64,000 nt of DNA, from the NCBI GenBank assembly GCA_029781865.1, contig JAKOVW010000008.1, forward strand, positions 1-64,000. Reading direction: 5' to 3'. Origin of the DNA: Bacteroidota bacterium. GTDB taxonomy: Bacteria; Bacteroidota; Bacteroidia; Chitinophagales; Saprospiraceae. Under the pieces are notes generated by a model. The model saw only the letters and a program-made list of their open reading frames with translations. It did not search any database and had not been told where the DNA came from. The translations under genes were made by a program, and so were the position numbers. Shown here in pieces: positions 1 through 9,086 of this stretch. Every line of letters begins with the position of its first letter. Within the stretch, counting starts at the first letter, position 1.

Positions 1-3000
1 GATTCCGTTTGGACCACGTGCTACAACCGTACGGGTAATTTGTCCCTGACCGCACTCTCTGTTGTCATTGACGCTGATTGTTGGTGTGTTGCCACAACCA
101 CTCAATACATAACCGTCAAATCCCCAGGTTAAATCATATTTTCTGTCGAAATGTGCTGTATCAAACAAGCTTCTGTAATAGTCGCAAGCTCTGTTCCATG
201 CCGGTGGATTTGATGGTGGTGCTCCAGGAACAAATCCAGGATAACCAGTGATATCATTTCTTTCGCAATACTTGTGACATACTAAGTCCCAGGTATGAAC
301 TTTTGCTCTCTGACCTAAGTCTGTTACTACTTTACCGAAGGTTGCATCGTTTGGATCATTTACTTTATCAATGTCAAACCAGAACCAGCAGCTTACTACG
401 ATGTTTGGTGGTGCTACTACTGTAGGTACAGTTTTGTCTTGTACTTCAACTGTTACCATACAATCGCTGAAACGATTGAATAATGCTCCTCCTGGATTCA
501 TTCTTGATGGAGATACCGGACCATTGCCTGGGTCTCTGTCAAATACTCTGAATACCACTGTAAGAGTCTTACCTACATCGCTGCAGCAGAAGTTTACATA
601 ATCATCGAAATAGATCTGATTTCCATCAAGGATTGAGTTATCATCTCCATTTACTCCGGCACAATTTGTTCCGTTGTCTGCCTGATTTGTATTGCTACCA
701 TTGTTTGTTCCTCTCAACTGATCCATACGAATCACTTTGAAGAATACGTGTGGTGCACAGTTGTCAAAGCTTCCCTGATCTAATGATGATGCCCACAATT
801 TAGCAAAGTTGTTTCCAGGTGTTTGATTTCCTGTGATACTTACTACTGTGTTTGCTTCGCAGATTGCATTTGGTGGTACGTTATCTACTACGTTCAATGC
901 AATTCTTCTTTGAGTTATGTTTCCGCAACAGTCTTCTGCTATGATATAACCGTTTTGAATTCCTGCAGGCATGTTTCTTACAACATAGCCGCTGGCTTCA
1001 TTTCCTAATACGATTCCATCATCAACTTGTACTGTATAGTGAATTTCATTACTGCAGTTGTCTAATAACCAGGCTGGTGATACTTCCCAGATTCCTAAAC
1101 AAGATTGTGATTCCATGTTTACGATCAGTGTATCAGGATACAGAATATCTGGTCCTTTTGCATCTGCTACTTTTATGATCTGGTTTGTTCCACCTACTAA
1201 GCTGGTACACCAGTCAAGTATGGTCCATTGTCTCAACAATTTGTAACATCCTACCGGACCTGCATCACAACCTGGTTTTGCCAGATTGATTACGATATCC
1301 TGGAACGTTACTCCTAAGTTACGGCAATTTGATCCACCTGGGTATCCTGTTCCTTGCCATAAGATCTGCTCATCTGGTCCCCAGCATACCGGATTCGTTG
1401 GTCTCCAGCTTGGGTGTGCAGGATAGTACTGGCCATATGGACTTGGGTGACCCTGATATAATCCAGTGTCGATACAATTCCATCCCAATATTCTTGGTAA
1501 ACGTACGCCTGCTAAGTCTCCTGCAGGGCTTGGATAGAATCCTCCTGTTGCTTTCCAACGGATTGAGTCTAATAACCAACCATCAACGCAGTATGGATAA
1601 GACAAATAATGTGCTGTGTAATCAAATGCATCATTGCGTTTTTCATTGCAATTCAACATCGGATTGGTGATATTGTCATAATCTAATGGTACTGATACAT
1701 CTCCCAATTTGCCTAAGGCAACTGAAATGTTTTGTATACAGCTTGATTTGTTGTTGTATGGGTCTACTGCTGACCAAGTTCTGGTGATGATTCTGTCGAA
1801 TCCTCCCGCACAACCGATGTATGCTACTTTATCTTTAAAGGATACGTTGTAACTTCCGCAATTCTCTGCCACTACAGGATTTCCTGTGAATGCAGGAGTA
1901 ATTTCTGAATAGCATGGTACGCAGGTATCTCTTGGACAAGTAAGTCTTGGTGCAATTTTATCTTCCACTGTAGCATGTCCCCAACAGCTATTGCCATTCA
2001 ATGGGTCACGTACTGTGATTTTTAATGCTCTGCCGATATCCTGTACGCCAACTTGTACGCCAGGAGTATTTGGCTGACGATCGATTACTGCATTAGTAAT
2101 CCAATCCTGTACTGTTACTACATAGTCATCATAACATCTGTATGGGCCTCCTGCTAATACTTCATCAGCAGAAATGGTAGCGCTACAGTTTTGATCCAAA
2201 CTGATTTGGATTTCATCATGACATGCTAATGCAGTTACCGGATTTGGATATGCATTTACGCACACCTGGAATTGGCAAGTCGCCACGTTTCCAGCTGCAT
2301 CAGTTGCTTTGTAACAAAGTGTTTTACAACCAACCGGGAAATAACAACCTGGTCCGTAAGGTATTCCGCATGTTTGAACAACTCTTAACATGACATCTGC
2401 TGATGCATACATTACGTCTCCAACATATCCGAATGGACGACAAATTCCAAGGTGACCGAATGATGCTGCCGTGTTTGATGCAAGACCTCCGGCAATAGGA
2501 CCTGTGTTCATTTGAACCAATCCATTTCCTGTAACCATGTTACAAGATCCGAATCCACCGATCTGGCATGGCTCCCAACGGGTTCCAACCTGACCTGGCA
2601 TAAAGAATCCTCTTCTTTCTCCCGGATTCAACACTACGTTGGTAGTTAATCCTGATCCTACGTTTACGGTGAATGTTCCATCACATTTATAAGTAGTATC
2701 TCTTGATGGTGGTGCTGCTGAACCTAATAAAAGGGTATCCAATGAGCAGGCTCCAAATGTAGTTGCTCTGATGTTGTCTGCCGCAACTCCCTGGTGTACG
2801 CGGGTCCATTGATTAGATGGAGAAACCCCGTTACAACCGACAGTTGCAGGATTACCATTATATCCGGTAAGACCAACTTCCCAGCCTTCGTTGACGTTGG
2901 TTTTCTCAAACACATCAAAAAGCGCATTATTACTGGTCAAACCAGAACAACCGCCTGAGAAGAAACTTGGGAAACCAAGAATTCCTACTGGAGTTGTGGT

Positions 3001-4113
3001 ATTATTTGTAATGTTGAATATCCATCCTGATGGGTTAACCGCGTCGTATCCGCAGAATGTTAATCCGCTTCTACAACCGGTTGAATAAGCTGCATTCGTG
3101 AATGTCGCTGTTGGACAATTATCCATCGCCATTAATGGAGGCGCATCCCAGCTCTTGGTGCATTCACCGGGTCCGAGGTTAAGAATAACCGCTTTTGGAC
3201 AACCGATGATAGTAGGTGGCTCGAGATCCTGCACGACAACAGACTGCGATGCAGTATCCACAGCTCCACCATTTAGGCTTAACCAATAAACAGTATAGGA
3301 ACCTGCGGCAGGAAAGAATACTCCTGAACCCTGACATCTGTTATACTGACATTTATCAAATCGATTACCCACAGGCGCAACTGAATAAAAAATACCGCTT
3401 AATGTTCTTGCGCATGATGTGATATTTGGTGATATACAACTTAGCGGCAATAATGGTGAACATGTCCCCGGTGCCATAGCGAGTAAAGTGGTGCCGGTCG
3501 GTGAAACTATATCTGCAATCTGCTCAAACGTTATTGACCAATTTAACATAGTCCCGAAGTCTCCACCTGCGCCGTCGATAATAACAAGTTCCCAAATCCC
3601 ATTAACAGCACTCATCGCATTTAAAGATTGTACGTTTGGAGTGATTAATACACCACAATTGAGAGCTGCTAACGAGCCCTCTGGTTTCCATAAACCAGTA
3701 AACGGAGGAGTACCACTTACAATAGATACACAAGAAGTATCCGTAAACTGGGTGTTGGTATAATTATCACCACTCCCCCCATTTCCTGTTGTCAATTCCA
3801 GAATTTGACCTGCAGGGTTTCTCAAATAAATATTCAAATCTGAATCCCAGGTATGCGTACCATTGAAAAACAATGAAGTCAACCTGTTACAGGTACCCGT
3901 CAAACCAGATACTGTCACCTGGAAAATAGTGCCCCCTGTCGTTTGTGGCACCACGGTACATCCACCTGTTCCAGTAGATGGATAGAGACTATTTCCGGCA
4001 GTATTTATTGTGCTGCCGTTAAATGTTTGTCCTACTAATAATCCTGAAGATATGAGCAGGAAATGAAAGAGAATAATTTTAAGTTTCACGTCTTTGGTTA
4101 TTTTAATGTTCAT
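1..4113 (-). CDS. Giant secreted adhesin-like protein 1, partial (C-terminus beyond left edge)
   Basis: The minus-strand frame is open from an ATG at 4113 to the window edge, about 1,371 codons, with no stop inside the window. The N-terminus has a signal peptide (hydrophobic segment around residues 11-27, ending in VGQ). Residues about 38-198 look like a proprotein-convertase P-domain beta-sandwich (the GIWEL and GTMLNWSITF motifs are visible). An HYR-type module follows around residues 295-620, split by a long insertion, and then Cys-rich Ig-like segments rich in DNCS and CCGN motifs. From about 2290 leftwards the protein is collinear with the second giant protein (about 44150 to 41880), so the missing end probably also carries a T9SS sorting domain; that is inference. 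A stop codon lies just upstream of this ATG in frame, which fixes the start. The likely role is an extracellular structural or adhesion protein, with no enzymatic motif seen. Confidence 0.85.
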   Translation of the reverse strand, partial: MNIKITKDVKLKIILFHFLLISSGLLVGQTFNGSTINTAGNSLYPSTGTGGCTVVPQTTGGTIFQVTVSGLTGTCNRLTSLFFNGTHTWDSDLNIYLRNPAGQILELTTGNGGSGDNYTNTQFTDTSCVSIVSGTPPFTGLWKPEGSLAALNCGVLITPNVQSLNAMSAVNGIWELVIIDGAGGDFGTMLNWSITFEQIADIVSPTGTTLLAMAPGTCSPLLPLSCISPNITSCARTLSGIFYSVAPVGNRFDKCQYNRCQGSGVFFPAAGSYTVYWLSLNGGAVDTASQSVVVQDLEPPTIIGCPKAVILNLGPGECTKSWDAPPLMAMDNCPTATFTNAAYSTGCRSGLTFCGYDAVNPSGWIFNITNNTTTPVGILGFPSFFSGGCSGLTSNNALFDVFEKTNVNEGWEVGLTGYNGNPATVGCNGVSPSNQWTRVHQGVAADNIRATTFGACSLDTLLLGSAAPPSRDTTYKCDGTFTVNVGSGLTTNVVLNPGERRGFFMPGQVGTRWEPCQIGGFGSCNMVTGNGLVQMNTGPIAGGLASNTAASFGHLGICRPFGYVGDVMYASADVMLRVVQTCGIPYGPGCYFPVGCKTLCYKATDAAGNVATCQFQVCVNAYPNPVTALACHDEIQISLDQNCSATISADEVLAGGPYRCYDDYVVTVQDWITNAVIDRQPNTPGVQVGVQDIGRALKITVRDPLNGNSCWGHATVEDKIAPRLTCPRDTCVPCYSEITPAFTGNPVVAENCGSYNVSFKDKVAYIGCAGGFDRIITRTWSAVDPYNNKSSCIQNISVALGKLGDVSVPLDYDNITNPMLNCNEKRNDAFDYTAHYLSYPYCVDGWLLDSIRWKATGGFYPSPAGDLAGVRLPRILGWNCIDTGLYQGHPSPYGQYYPAHPSWRPTNPVCWGPDEQILWQGTGYPGGSNCRNLGVTFQDIVINLAKPGCDAGPVGCYKLLRQWTILDWCTSLVGGTNQIIKVADAKGPDILYPDTLIVNMESQSCLGIWEVSPAWLLDNCSNEIHYTVQVDDGIVLGNEASGYVVRNMPAGIQNGYIIAEDCCGNITQRRIALNVVDNVPPNAICEANTVVSITGNQTPGNNFAKLWASSLDQGSFDNCAPHVFFKVIRMDQLRGTNNGSNTNQADNGTNCAGVNGDDNSILDGNQIYFDDYVNFCCSDVGKTLTVVFRVFDRDPGNGPVSPSRMNPGGALFNRFSDCMVTVEVQDKTVPTVVAPPNIVVSCWFWFDIDKVNDPNDATFGKVVTDLGQRAKVHTWDLVCHKYCERNDITGYPGFVPGAPPSNPPAWNRACDYYRSLFDTAHFDRKYDLTWGFDGYVLSGCGNTPTISVNDNRECGQGQITRTVVARGPNGI

Positions 4114-4168
4114 GAGAATTAGGTTTCAAATAAAAATTGGAATCAGTTTTAAGGGTTTGGATTCCTCT

Positions 4169-4606
4169 TTATTTTTTAAATCTGTTGACGATTTCTTGAT
4201 AGGTGCTGTTCCAGCTATGCGCATAAAAACCATACGAATGAGTGGTAGTTCCATCATCATCCTTATGGATCACGCCATACATCTGGGCCATTAATAAATA
4301 AATATCGAAGGATACTTCCGGCGCATTCATGATGATATAGGTATACGCATCCCATTTCATACGGAGATCCATGTTTTGTGGATCCAACTTGATCGCATCG
4401 CTGACTTTCTGACTTTCGATTTGTGCGATTTGCACGCACTCATCTTTGGATTTGAGTGGAGGCAAGACAGACTCAGGAGTTGGAGCAGTGAGTTGGGCAT
4501 TCAGGTCATTTGAAAAAGCCAACATCAAAAAGAAAATACTTGTACAAAACAAGCCTCGTAAAAAGAAACGTTTGTGATAATTCATAAAATACAATTTGGT
4601 TTTCAA
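4169..4606 (-). CDS. Small secreted protein of unknown function, upstream of giant protein 1
   Basis: A 145-residue protein with a clear signal peptide: basic N-terminus, hydrophobic stretch around residues 14-32 ending NDLNAQ. The mature part is mostly helical and acidic/basic, without a domain I recognise. Its stop lies 55 bp before the start of giant protein 1 on the same strand, so the two are probably co-transcribed. It may be distantly related to the small secreted protein at 39061-39483, which sits just downstream of giant protein 2: both have a signal peptide, an E/K-rich helix, an LRMK/LRLK stretch and a C-terminal SWN/SWD segment ending in a basic tail. That relation is weak by eye. 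A role as secretion accessory or partner of the giants is speculation from position only. Confidence 0.75.
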   Translation of the reverse strand: MKTKLYFMNYHKRFFLRGLFCTSIFFLMLAFSNDLNAQLTAPTPESVLPPLKSKDECVQIAQIESQKVSDAIKLDPQNMDLRMKWDAYTYIIMNAPEVSFDIYLLMAQMYGVIHKDDDGTTTHSYGFYAHSWNSTYQEIVNRFKK

Positions 4607-5318
4607 GATTTATTAATCGTTTTACGTTTTGAAAGAACTTCCTTTTTCCCGGAATACTTATAAAAAGAATTCTGGCAATAATTTCAATTGCGCTTTGAAT
4701 AAATGCACAGTCCAAAGACTTGATTTGTCAGGAGTTGCTTCGTCCCTTTAAAACATGCTTCTGGATATGCTGAATCCCATAATAGGCGCTTATGCACTAT
4801 TCGGGATTACATAAATCAGCAATTTAAGTAATCGTCTACTTGAGGCAAAAATAGATGCAGGCATTTATATGGATCAGCTTAATCCATGAAACAGCACATA
4901 TAGTTGATGAACTCGTATCCTCTTCATGCAAATCTTTTTAATAACCCGGTTGAATTGGAATCCATATCCATTATTTTAAGGAGATCACTACATTTATCGA
5001 ACTAAGAATACATAAAATAATATACATTTAATTCACAAGTATTCAATTCTTTAGTAATGTCATTATCCGATAACATGATTTAAAGGAAATACTTTTAAAT
5101 TTTCTATACTACTCAAACTGATATCTAAATTTTTGAAAATGTCAAGGAAATTCCAATTCTTATTCCCCTTATTTCCTCATGCAGGAATTTCTGCATGTAT
5201 CTCTTGCAATTACTTTATCTTTATCACTGCGATTACAGATTTAAATATTAAACTTTCTATTAACCGGAACAGAGTATTTGATTTGGATACAAACCTAAAT
5301 TAATGCTGAATTATTAAA
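4607..5318. other. Intergenic region without a recognisable gene
   Basis: About 710 bp of AT-rich DNA between the divergent small secreted protein gene and the RdhA-like gene. No convincing ORF or RNA gene was seen. The only notable structure is a short inverted repeat with 7-bp arms (CATGCAG/CTGCATG) at 5178-5197 around a 6-nt centre. It could be an operator or a weak hairpin, but it lacks a T-run and lies 120 bp before the next start codon. Confidence 0.5.
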
Positions 5319-6287
5319 ATGGCCAATTCACCGATTAATGCGTCACAGGATTCTCCGCCCTCATTTAACTGGGATGCCTGGTATTCTCAAATAGGCGGTC
5401 GTAAAATCAATATCGAAGAGGTAGATGCTATCCTCAAAAAAATTTATGAAGAGCAATACCTGCGATTCGAAGGTCCCGTGCATGAAAAACAAATACAATT
5501 TGATTCAACATTCAAAGCTAGTGAACACATCAAAGCAAAAGCCATCGAATTTGGTGCTGACATCGTTGGAATTTGTAGAATAGAACCCTCAGATATTTAC
5601 AAAGGAAAACAGGTGACTGAAAAATTTGCAATTGCAGTAGGCCAACGAATGCTTTGGAGAAAATTTCAGGTAGTACCATCTCAGGAAAGTGCAATTGAAT
5701 GCCTGAGAGTCTATCTGACTTTAGGAGAAACTGTGATCAAACTTGCAGATCACATCAGAAGTTTGGGTTATTCATGCAAAGTAGAACATCCTATTGGGGA
5801 TAGCGATTTGCTTCACATTCCTATTGGACTAAAAGCCGGATTTGGAGAACTGGGAAGACACGGATCTATAATTCATCCCAAATTAGGCCCTTTATTCAGA
5901 ATGGGAAGCGTCATTACTTCCATTGAAATGGAATGTGATCAACCAGTCAATGCAGGAATAGGAAAGTTTTGTGATACCTGCAAAGCTTGCCGCATTTATT
6001 GTCCTGCAAAAGCAATTCCGGATAAGCGCAGTCCTGAGGCAGGTAAAGATCATATTGGTCTGGATAGATACATTGTAGACACCGGAAAATGTTTTCCCTA
6101 CTTTGCTTCACATTATTATTGCTCAGCTTGTTTACCGGTTTGCGTTTATAATCATAAAGAATGGGCTCGTGACTTTGAAGGATTTCAAACAAAATTATTT
6201 CCGGAAGTTATTTTTGATCCTGTTCCTAATCCTGTAGATGATGTACCGGATGATCTGAAACACAATTACAATTTGGTCAATCGGTAG
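5319..6287 (+). CDS. RdhA-like (reductive dehalogenase / QueG superfamily) 4Fe-4S protein
   Basis: A 322-residue protein with two ferredoxin-type cluster motifs near the C-terminus: C218-x2-C221-x2-C224-x3-CP (C228), and C258-x9-C268-x2-C271-x3-C275. The preceding GELGRHG and FRMGSVIT segments match the pattern of reductive-dehalogenase catalytic subunits and the related epoxyqueuosine reductase, which bind a corrinoid plus two 4Fe-4S clusters. It is shorter than respiratory RdhA proteins and has no twin-arginine signal. No membrane anchor gene (rdhB) lies nearby, so it is probably cytoplasmic and not a respiratory dehalogenase. Substrate unknown. It is not a plain QueG, because the QueG-type N-terminal layout is not evident. 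It appears to be a single-gene unit. Confidence 0.75.
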   Translation: MANSPINASQDSPPSFNWDAWYSQIGGRKINIEEVDAILKKIYEEQYLRFEGPVHEKQIQFDSTFKASEHIKAKAIEFGADIVGICRIEPSDIYKGKQVTEKFAIAVGQRMLWRKFQVVPSQESAIECLRVYLTLGETVIKLADHIRSLGYSCKVEHPIGDSDLLHIPIGLKAGFGELGRHGSIIHPKLGPLFRMGSVITSIEMECDQPVNAGIGKFCDTCKACRIYCPAKAIPDKRSPEAGKDHIGLDRYIVDTGKCFPYFASHYYCSACLPVCVYNHKEWARDFEGFQTKLFPEVIFDPVPNPVDDVPDDLKHNYNLVNR

Positions 6288-6355
6288 ATCAACAAAATAA
6301 CGTTCAGGAATTGCATAGCTAGATCTTTTCAATCTAGGTTTTGATATAAAATAAA

Positions 6356-6386
6356 AAATCCGGATGAAATAAATACACCCGGATTT
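6356..6386 (-). terminator. Rho-independent terminator between the RdhA-like and DUF1761 genes
   Basis: A perfect 8-bp inverted repeat, AAATCCGG/CCGGATTT, with a 15-nt loop. Read on the minus strand it is followed by TTTTTATTTTAT, a good U-tract, so it mainly terminates the DUF1761 gene (stop at 6408). On the plus strand the tract is only TTT, so it may serve weakly for the convergent RdhA-like gene. Confidence 0.75.
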
Positions 6387-6407
6387 GATTCCTGATACAA
6401 AATAGTT

Positions 6408-6839
6408 TTATCTCCAATTACTCAGAATACCCTGCATAATCATCAACGTCAGACACCAATAAGCGAGATTTACAAATAACCAGTTCCAGCTTCTGCGTTC
6501 AAAAATGGTTAATGTCCCCAATATTGGCAATATGAATAAAATGGTATTGAATATTCCATGTGCTATTCCATGCTGAAATGTAATATAACTGTGTCCATCA
6601 GGAGCTTTATCCTGACCGGGAGCGGTAACATCTAAACACAATTTCAAAGAAAGCATGAAAGAAAATACGAATGCAACCAGGTACCAGATGGGCTTAGGAG
6701 GACTCATACTTTCAGCAGTAAAGCCATTTGCCTTCATCCAGGCAGATCCCATGACCTTTGGGTGGTAATAAATAAATCCCATAATCATCGGGATCAAAGC
6801 TGCAATTGCAACTGACAACATGTTTGGATTTGGTTCCAT
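6408..6839 (-). CDS. DUF1761-like small membrane protein
   Basis: A 143-residue integral membrane protein with four hydrophobic segments (about residues 6-24, 51-69, 92-110 and 119-138). The N-terminal pattern (IPMIMGFIYYHP..MGSAWMKANG) fits the DUF1761 family, whose function is unknown. It is a monocistronic gene followed by the hairpin terminator at 6356-6386. No catalytic residues are apparent. Confidence 0.75.
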   Translation of the reverse strand: MEPNPNMLSVAIAALIPMIMGFIYYHPKVMGSAWMKANGFTAESMSPPKPIWYLVAFVFSFMLSLKLCLDVTAPGQDKAPDGHSYITFQHGIAHGIFNTILFILPILGTLTIFERRSWNWLFVNLAYWCLTLMIMQGILSNWR

Positions 6840-7074
6840 AAGAATAAGGTTTTTTGTTAGTTTAATGCAACAAAACTAATAAACCTATTCAGTTATTTAA
6901 AAAAATTTAGAATTATCTATTGTCGGAGCAGGAATTTCTAATATTTAAAAAGGAAACTCAACAATAAACTTAGTACAAAGAATGCATAGATTTAACAGAA
7001 AGCAGCAATAGGAATCGAATGCAATCCACATTTGCTAAATGGAATAAAAGAAATCAATGCGTAAAACCTGTATT

Positions 7075-8154
7075 TTATATTACAGCGGCTTCCTCTAATA
7101 CGACCGGATGAATCCATCCATGTATATCCGGAATTCTTCCTTTGCGTATACCATTGATTTCAGACTTCAACTGGCGGGACAAGGTCCATTTCTCAGAACT
7201 GAAATGTAAATCAGTGCCCTTGTAGCCGATCCGGTTTACATTGGCTATGACAGCTGCTGTGCCGGCTCCAAATACTTCTACTAAAGTACCATTTTGAAAG
7301 GCTTCATGGATCTCTTCCATACTTACCGGCCGTTCCTCAACACTTATTCCTTTATCTTTTAATAAGGTAATTATACTCTCCCGGGTAATTCCACGAAGTA
7401 TGGTACCGCTTAGATTAGGGGTCAGCACTTTGTCTTTCAGGACAAAAAAGATATTCATTGTGCCCACTTCCTGAACATACTTAAACTCATGGGCATCCAT
7501 CCACATAACCTGATCATAGCCTTTGTCCTTAGCCAATTTAGTTGGATATAGGCTTGCACCATAGTTGCCGGCTGCTTTGGCTTCGCCTACACCACCGTCC
7601 ACGGCCCTGACATAACGCTCTTCAACCAGCAGTGAAACCGGTTTGCTATAATAGGGCCCTGAGGGCAAATTCATCACCATTAACTTGAATGTTTCTGAAG
7701 ATCTCACCCCTACATGCTCATCAGTTGCAATCATTAATGGGCGGATGTATAATGAACTATCGTCCATAGTCGGTATCCATGCCTTGTCCAGTTGAACCAA
7801 CTGGCTCAATGCTTCAACAAATACATCTTCAGGAAATTCAGGCATGCACATCCGCCTTGCGGATGCATTCAAACGCTGTGCATGATCTTCAGGCCTGAAT
7901 AATAGCGGAGTTCCGTCTTCGGATAGTGTAGCTTTCATTCCCTCAAAAATTGCCTGACCATAATGCCAGGCCATATTTGCCGGATGGAAAGGAATTCGCT
8001 CTAATGGACGAATTTCAAAATTTTTCCATTGTTGTCCATCAAAATCAGCAACAAACATATGATCCGCGAATATCTTACCAAATGGTATATTGTTAAAATC
8101 TACTTCCGCAATTCGCGATTGGCGGATTTTGTGAATGCTGATTCGATTTCCCAT
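7075..8154 (-). CDS. ilvE: Branched-chain amino acid aminotransferase
   Basis: Fold-type IV PLP-dependent transaminase that catalyses the last step of valine, leucine and isoleucine synthesis (or the first of their breakdown) with glutamate/2-oxoglutarate. The catalytic lysine is K193 in the EAKAAGNYGASL motif, and GQAIFEGMKA, QEVGTMNIFF and the cofactor-binding GTILRGITRESI follow in the usual order. The frame is open up to 8229, but I place the start at the ATG at 8154 (359 residues, the usual class size). The extra 25 residues are not family-like, and a TAnnTTTG promoter element lies inside them at 8170-8177. The gene is divergent from the small gene at 8249. Confidence 0.93.
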   Translation of the reverse strand: MGNRISIHKIRQSRIAEVDFNNIPFGKIFADHMFVADFDGQQWKNFEIRPLERIPFHPANMAWHYGQAIFEGMKATLSEDGTPLLFRPEDHAQRLNASARRMCMPEFPEDVFVEALSQLVQLDKAWIPTMDDSSLYIRPLMIATDEHVGVRSSETFKLMVMNLPSGPYYSKPVSLLVEERYVRAVDGGVGEAKAAGNYGASLYPTKLAKDKGYDQVMWMDAHEFKYVQEVGTMNIFFVLKDKVLTPNLSGTILRGITRESIITLLKDKGISVEERPVSMEEIHEAFQNGTLVEVFGAGTAAVIANVNRIGYKGTDLHFSSEKWTLSRQLKSEINGIRKGRIPDIHGWIHPVVLEEAAVI

Positions 8155-8169
8155 AAATTTGGTTTTGAA

Positions 8170-8177
8170 CAAAGTTA
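8170..8177 (-). promoter_or_regulatory. Bacteroidota -7 promoter element for ilvE
   Basis: Minus strand reads TAACTTTG, matching TAnnTTTG. It lies 16 bp upstream of the ilvE ATG at 8154, giving a very short leader. No clear -33 TTG box was seen at the usual spacing. Confidence 0.45.
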
Positions 8178-8248
8178 AAGATTTCCCGCAGGAATATCTA
8201 ATTTTAGAACTTAATAATTTTTCGAACAATCCAATCCGACATTAAGTT

Positions 8249-8680
8249 TTGAAAAAAGTTTTTCATCAATCCTTTTCGTATCTGATTCCCGAAAAATCAG
8301 GGTTTTCACGCATACAAAATCAGGGTTTACCCCAGTATGTTTTTGTTGACGAAAAGGAATATAATCAACCTGAATATCATGCATTTCTAATGAAAATCCT
8401 GGCTGCTTTGAATCTGGAAGCAGGTAGTAATTTGGAAATCATACCCTGCAATCCAAATACTTTGATTGCTCTACCTGAATTAATAACGGATCATCCTGTA
8501 AACGTGATCAGTTTCGGAATCACTCCGGCACAATTACATTTACAGGGATTTGAACTTATTCACCATTGCTATCATTTTCAGGGAAGCACTTTTTTATTTG
8601 CCAATTCATTAAAAAGTTATTCCAATGAAGCCACTAAGAAAACATTATGGATGAATCTGAAAATGATGTTTGGTAAATAA
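8249..8680 (+). CDS. Conserved-looking hypothetical protein, TTG start
   Basis: A 143-residue soluble protein with no signal peptide or membrane segment. The start at 8249 is a TTG codon directly after an in-frame stop. The next in-frame ATG would remove about a third of the protein, so TTG is the likely start. The second half (VNVISFGITPAQLHL, STFLFANSL, K-x-TLWMNLKMMF) looks like a conserved compact alpha/beta domain, but I cannot assign a family with confidence. It is transcribed divergently from ilvE across about 95 bp. No function is proposed. Confidence 0.6.
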   Translation: MKKVFHQSFSYLIPEKSGFSRIQNQGLPQYVFVDEKEYNQPEYHAFLMKILAALNLEAGSNLEIIPCNPNTLIALPELITDHPVNVISFGITPAQLHLQGFELIHHCYHFQGSTFLFANSLKSYSNEATKKTLWMNLKMMFGK

Positions 8681-9086
8681 ACATACCGATGATTCCAATT
8701 TTTCTTGCTTTTATTAAACAGCGCTTTCCTTGAATTTGAACAAATAAGAATAAATTCAATATGCAAAAATCAAGAAAGAAGAATCCGTTAACAACCCTTG
8801 ATTCGTTTGATTAAGTAATTCGACATTTGCGTATTACCAATTTAATTGAATCTTATCTCTTCATTCTTATTTCAGATCAATTAAATGCGATTTGATTTCA
8901 TTCACGCAGAATCATTCAAAAAAACAATCGTTACATTCATCTGAATTTACCGGGATGACCCTGCGACATAAAGTCAACGCTGGATGAATTAAATAAAATT
9001 GAATCAAATGAATAGATTGCATTCGATAACGTTCCTTACCAAATTCCATCTCGTTTTAATTTCTTAGTTTTGAGCATACTTTCAAT
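8681..9086. other. Intergenic region with the rdgB promoter
   Basis: About 400 bp of AT-rich sequence between the hypothetical gene and rdgB. Only ORFs shorter than 20 codons were seen, and no hairpin terminator. The last 25 bp hold the -7 element for rdgB at 9065-9072. Confidence 0.5.
9065..9072 (+). promoter_or_regulatory. Bacteroidota -7 promoter element for rdgB
   Basis: TAGTTTTG, matching TAnnTTTG, 14 bp before the rdgB ATG. The implied leader is under 10 nt, similar to the ilvE arrangement. Confidence 0.45.

Noticed and set aside
5178-5197. Inverted repeat as terminator
   Set aside because: No T-run on either strand and too far from any stop codon; left only as a possible operator within the intergenic entry.
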